Of a DNA stretch of 5,704 nucleotides, positions 5,365 through 5,704 are shown one piece after another. This DNA is from Methanobacteriota archaeon (GTDB taxonomy: Archaea > Methanobacteriota > Methanobacteria > Methanobacteriales > Methanobacteriaceae). Every line of letters begins with the position of its first letter. Positions within the stretch are counted from its first letter, which is position 1. Under the pieces are notes generated by a model that saw only the letters and a program-made list of their open reading frames with translations, did not search any database and had not been told where the DNA came from. The stretch lies in NCBI GenBank assembly GCA_023430285.1, contig JAEZAV010000036.1, positions 1 to 5,704 on the forward strand, in the 5' to 3' direction. The translations under genes and the position numbers were made by a program.

Positions 5365-5704
5365 TCATATCCTTTTAAAAAGTGGAAAATCCTGTAAATA
5401 TTTCTTGTTTAGTTTAGCTGCAATTTCTGCCTTTTCAAGTTCCGAACCAAGATATGTGGCATGTTCTATCCGGGTTACGAGTTTTCTTTTGATTATTTCA
5501 TCGTAAACTGACTTGGATGTTTTACCTTTAATTATTAGTTGGGGTTTCATTTTTATGTAGTGCACTGCAACCACCTTCCCATTTTCTGCCATGATCTTGA
5601 AGCTTCCAGAGGGGTCCTGTTTGAATGTGTAGTCCTCGCTACCCTCCACCACAGGAACATCAAGTTCCAACTCTTCGATGCAACTGTCAAGTTTTCCCTT
5701 GTCC
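5365..5704 (-). CDS. C-terminal part of a DUF4346-like protein (5' end outside the window)
   Basis: Only the last 112 codons are visible. The frame is open to the right edge, so the true start lies beyond it; the in-frame TTG at 5670 should not be taken as the start. The visible protein has a QDPSGSFKI segment, a VHY motif in the middle, and an ending with HATYLGSELEKAEIA and YLQDFPLF. From memory this pattern fits DUF4346, a domain found at the C-terminus of some methanogen proteins related to dihydropteroate synthase or the MtrA methyltransferase subunit. The N-terminal part that would identify the enzyme is not seen, so no reaction is assigned. It ends 33 nt before ncsA and has no T tract after its stop, so co-transcription with ncsA is likely. 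Confidence 0.7.
   Translation of the reverse strand, partial: DKGKLDSCIEELELDVPVVEGSEDYTFKQDPSGSFKIMAENGKVVAVHYIKMKPQLIIKGKTSKSVYDEIIKRKLVTRIEHATYLGSELEKAEIAAKLNKKYLQDFPLFKRI

Overview
The window looks like chromosomal DNA of a hydrogenotrophic methanogen, most likely a Methanobacterium-like member of the Methanobacteriales. This is an inference from gene content, not from a marker gene. The DNA is AT-rich. All eight genes lie on the minus strand with gaps of 7 to 132 nt, and most have GGAG or AGGTGA ribosome-binding sites. Several families are typical of archaea: the NcsA/TtuA-type tRNA thiolase, a SAMP-like carrier, an AF1104-type DUF89 protein, a multi-pass M50 protease and a DUF4346-type C-terminal domain. 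No mobile element, CRISPR array, tRNA, rRNA or phage gene is visible, and no stretch above 300 nt lacks a gene.

In the direction of transcription (right to left) the first block is as follows. A gene enters from the right edge, and only its C-terminal part is visible (5704-5365, DUF4346-like). It is followed 33 nt later by a tRNA 2-thiolation enzyme of the NcsA/TtuA class (5331-4396). Next comes a 66-residue ubiquitin-fold sulfur carrier ending in Gly-Gly (4326-4126). The enzyme and its probable sulfur donor therefore sit side by side, which suggests a local tRNA wobble-uridine thiolation unit. A T-rich tract after the carrier may end or weaken transcription. An EGY/site-2-protease-like M50 membrane protease (4076-3063) follows, with a TTG start.

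The middle gene (2990-2118) encodes a DUF89 metal-dependent phosphatase-like protein. It carries an exact 12-bp in-frame tandem duplication.

The last block begins after the longest gap (132 nt), which holds a possible archaeal promoter. A membrane-anchored thioredoxin (1985-1536) and a CcdA-like six-helix thiol transporter (1528-920) are tightly coupled. Together they look like a split DsbD (gamma plus beta modules) that carries electrons across the membrane to extracytoplasmic thiols. An NAD(P)-binding dehydrogenase of the beta-hydroxyacid/DUF1932 type (865-38) closes the window. The 37 nt at the left edge hold no gene that can be supported.

Nothing here is clearly a new system. The most informative points are the thiolase-carrier pair, the split DsbD in an organism expected to lack cytochrome c, and the small duplication in the DUF89 gene.
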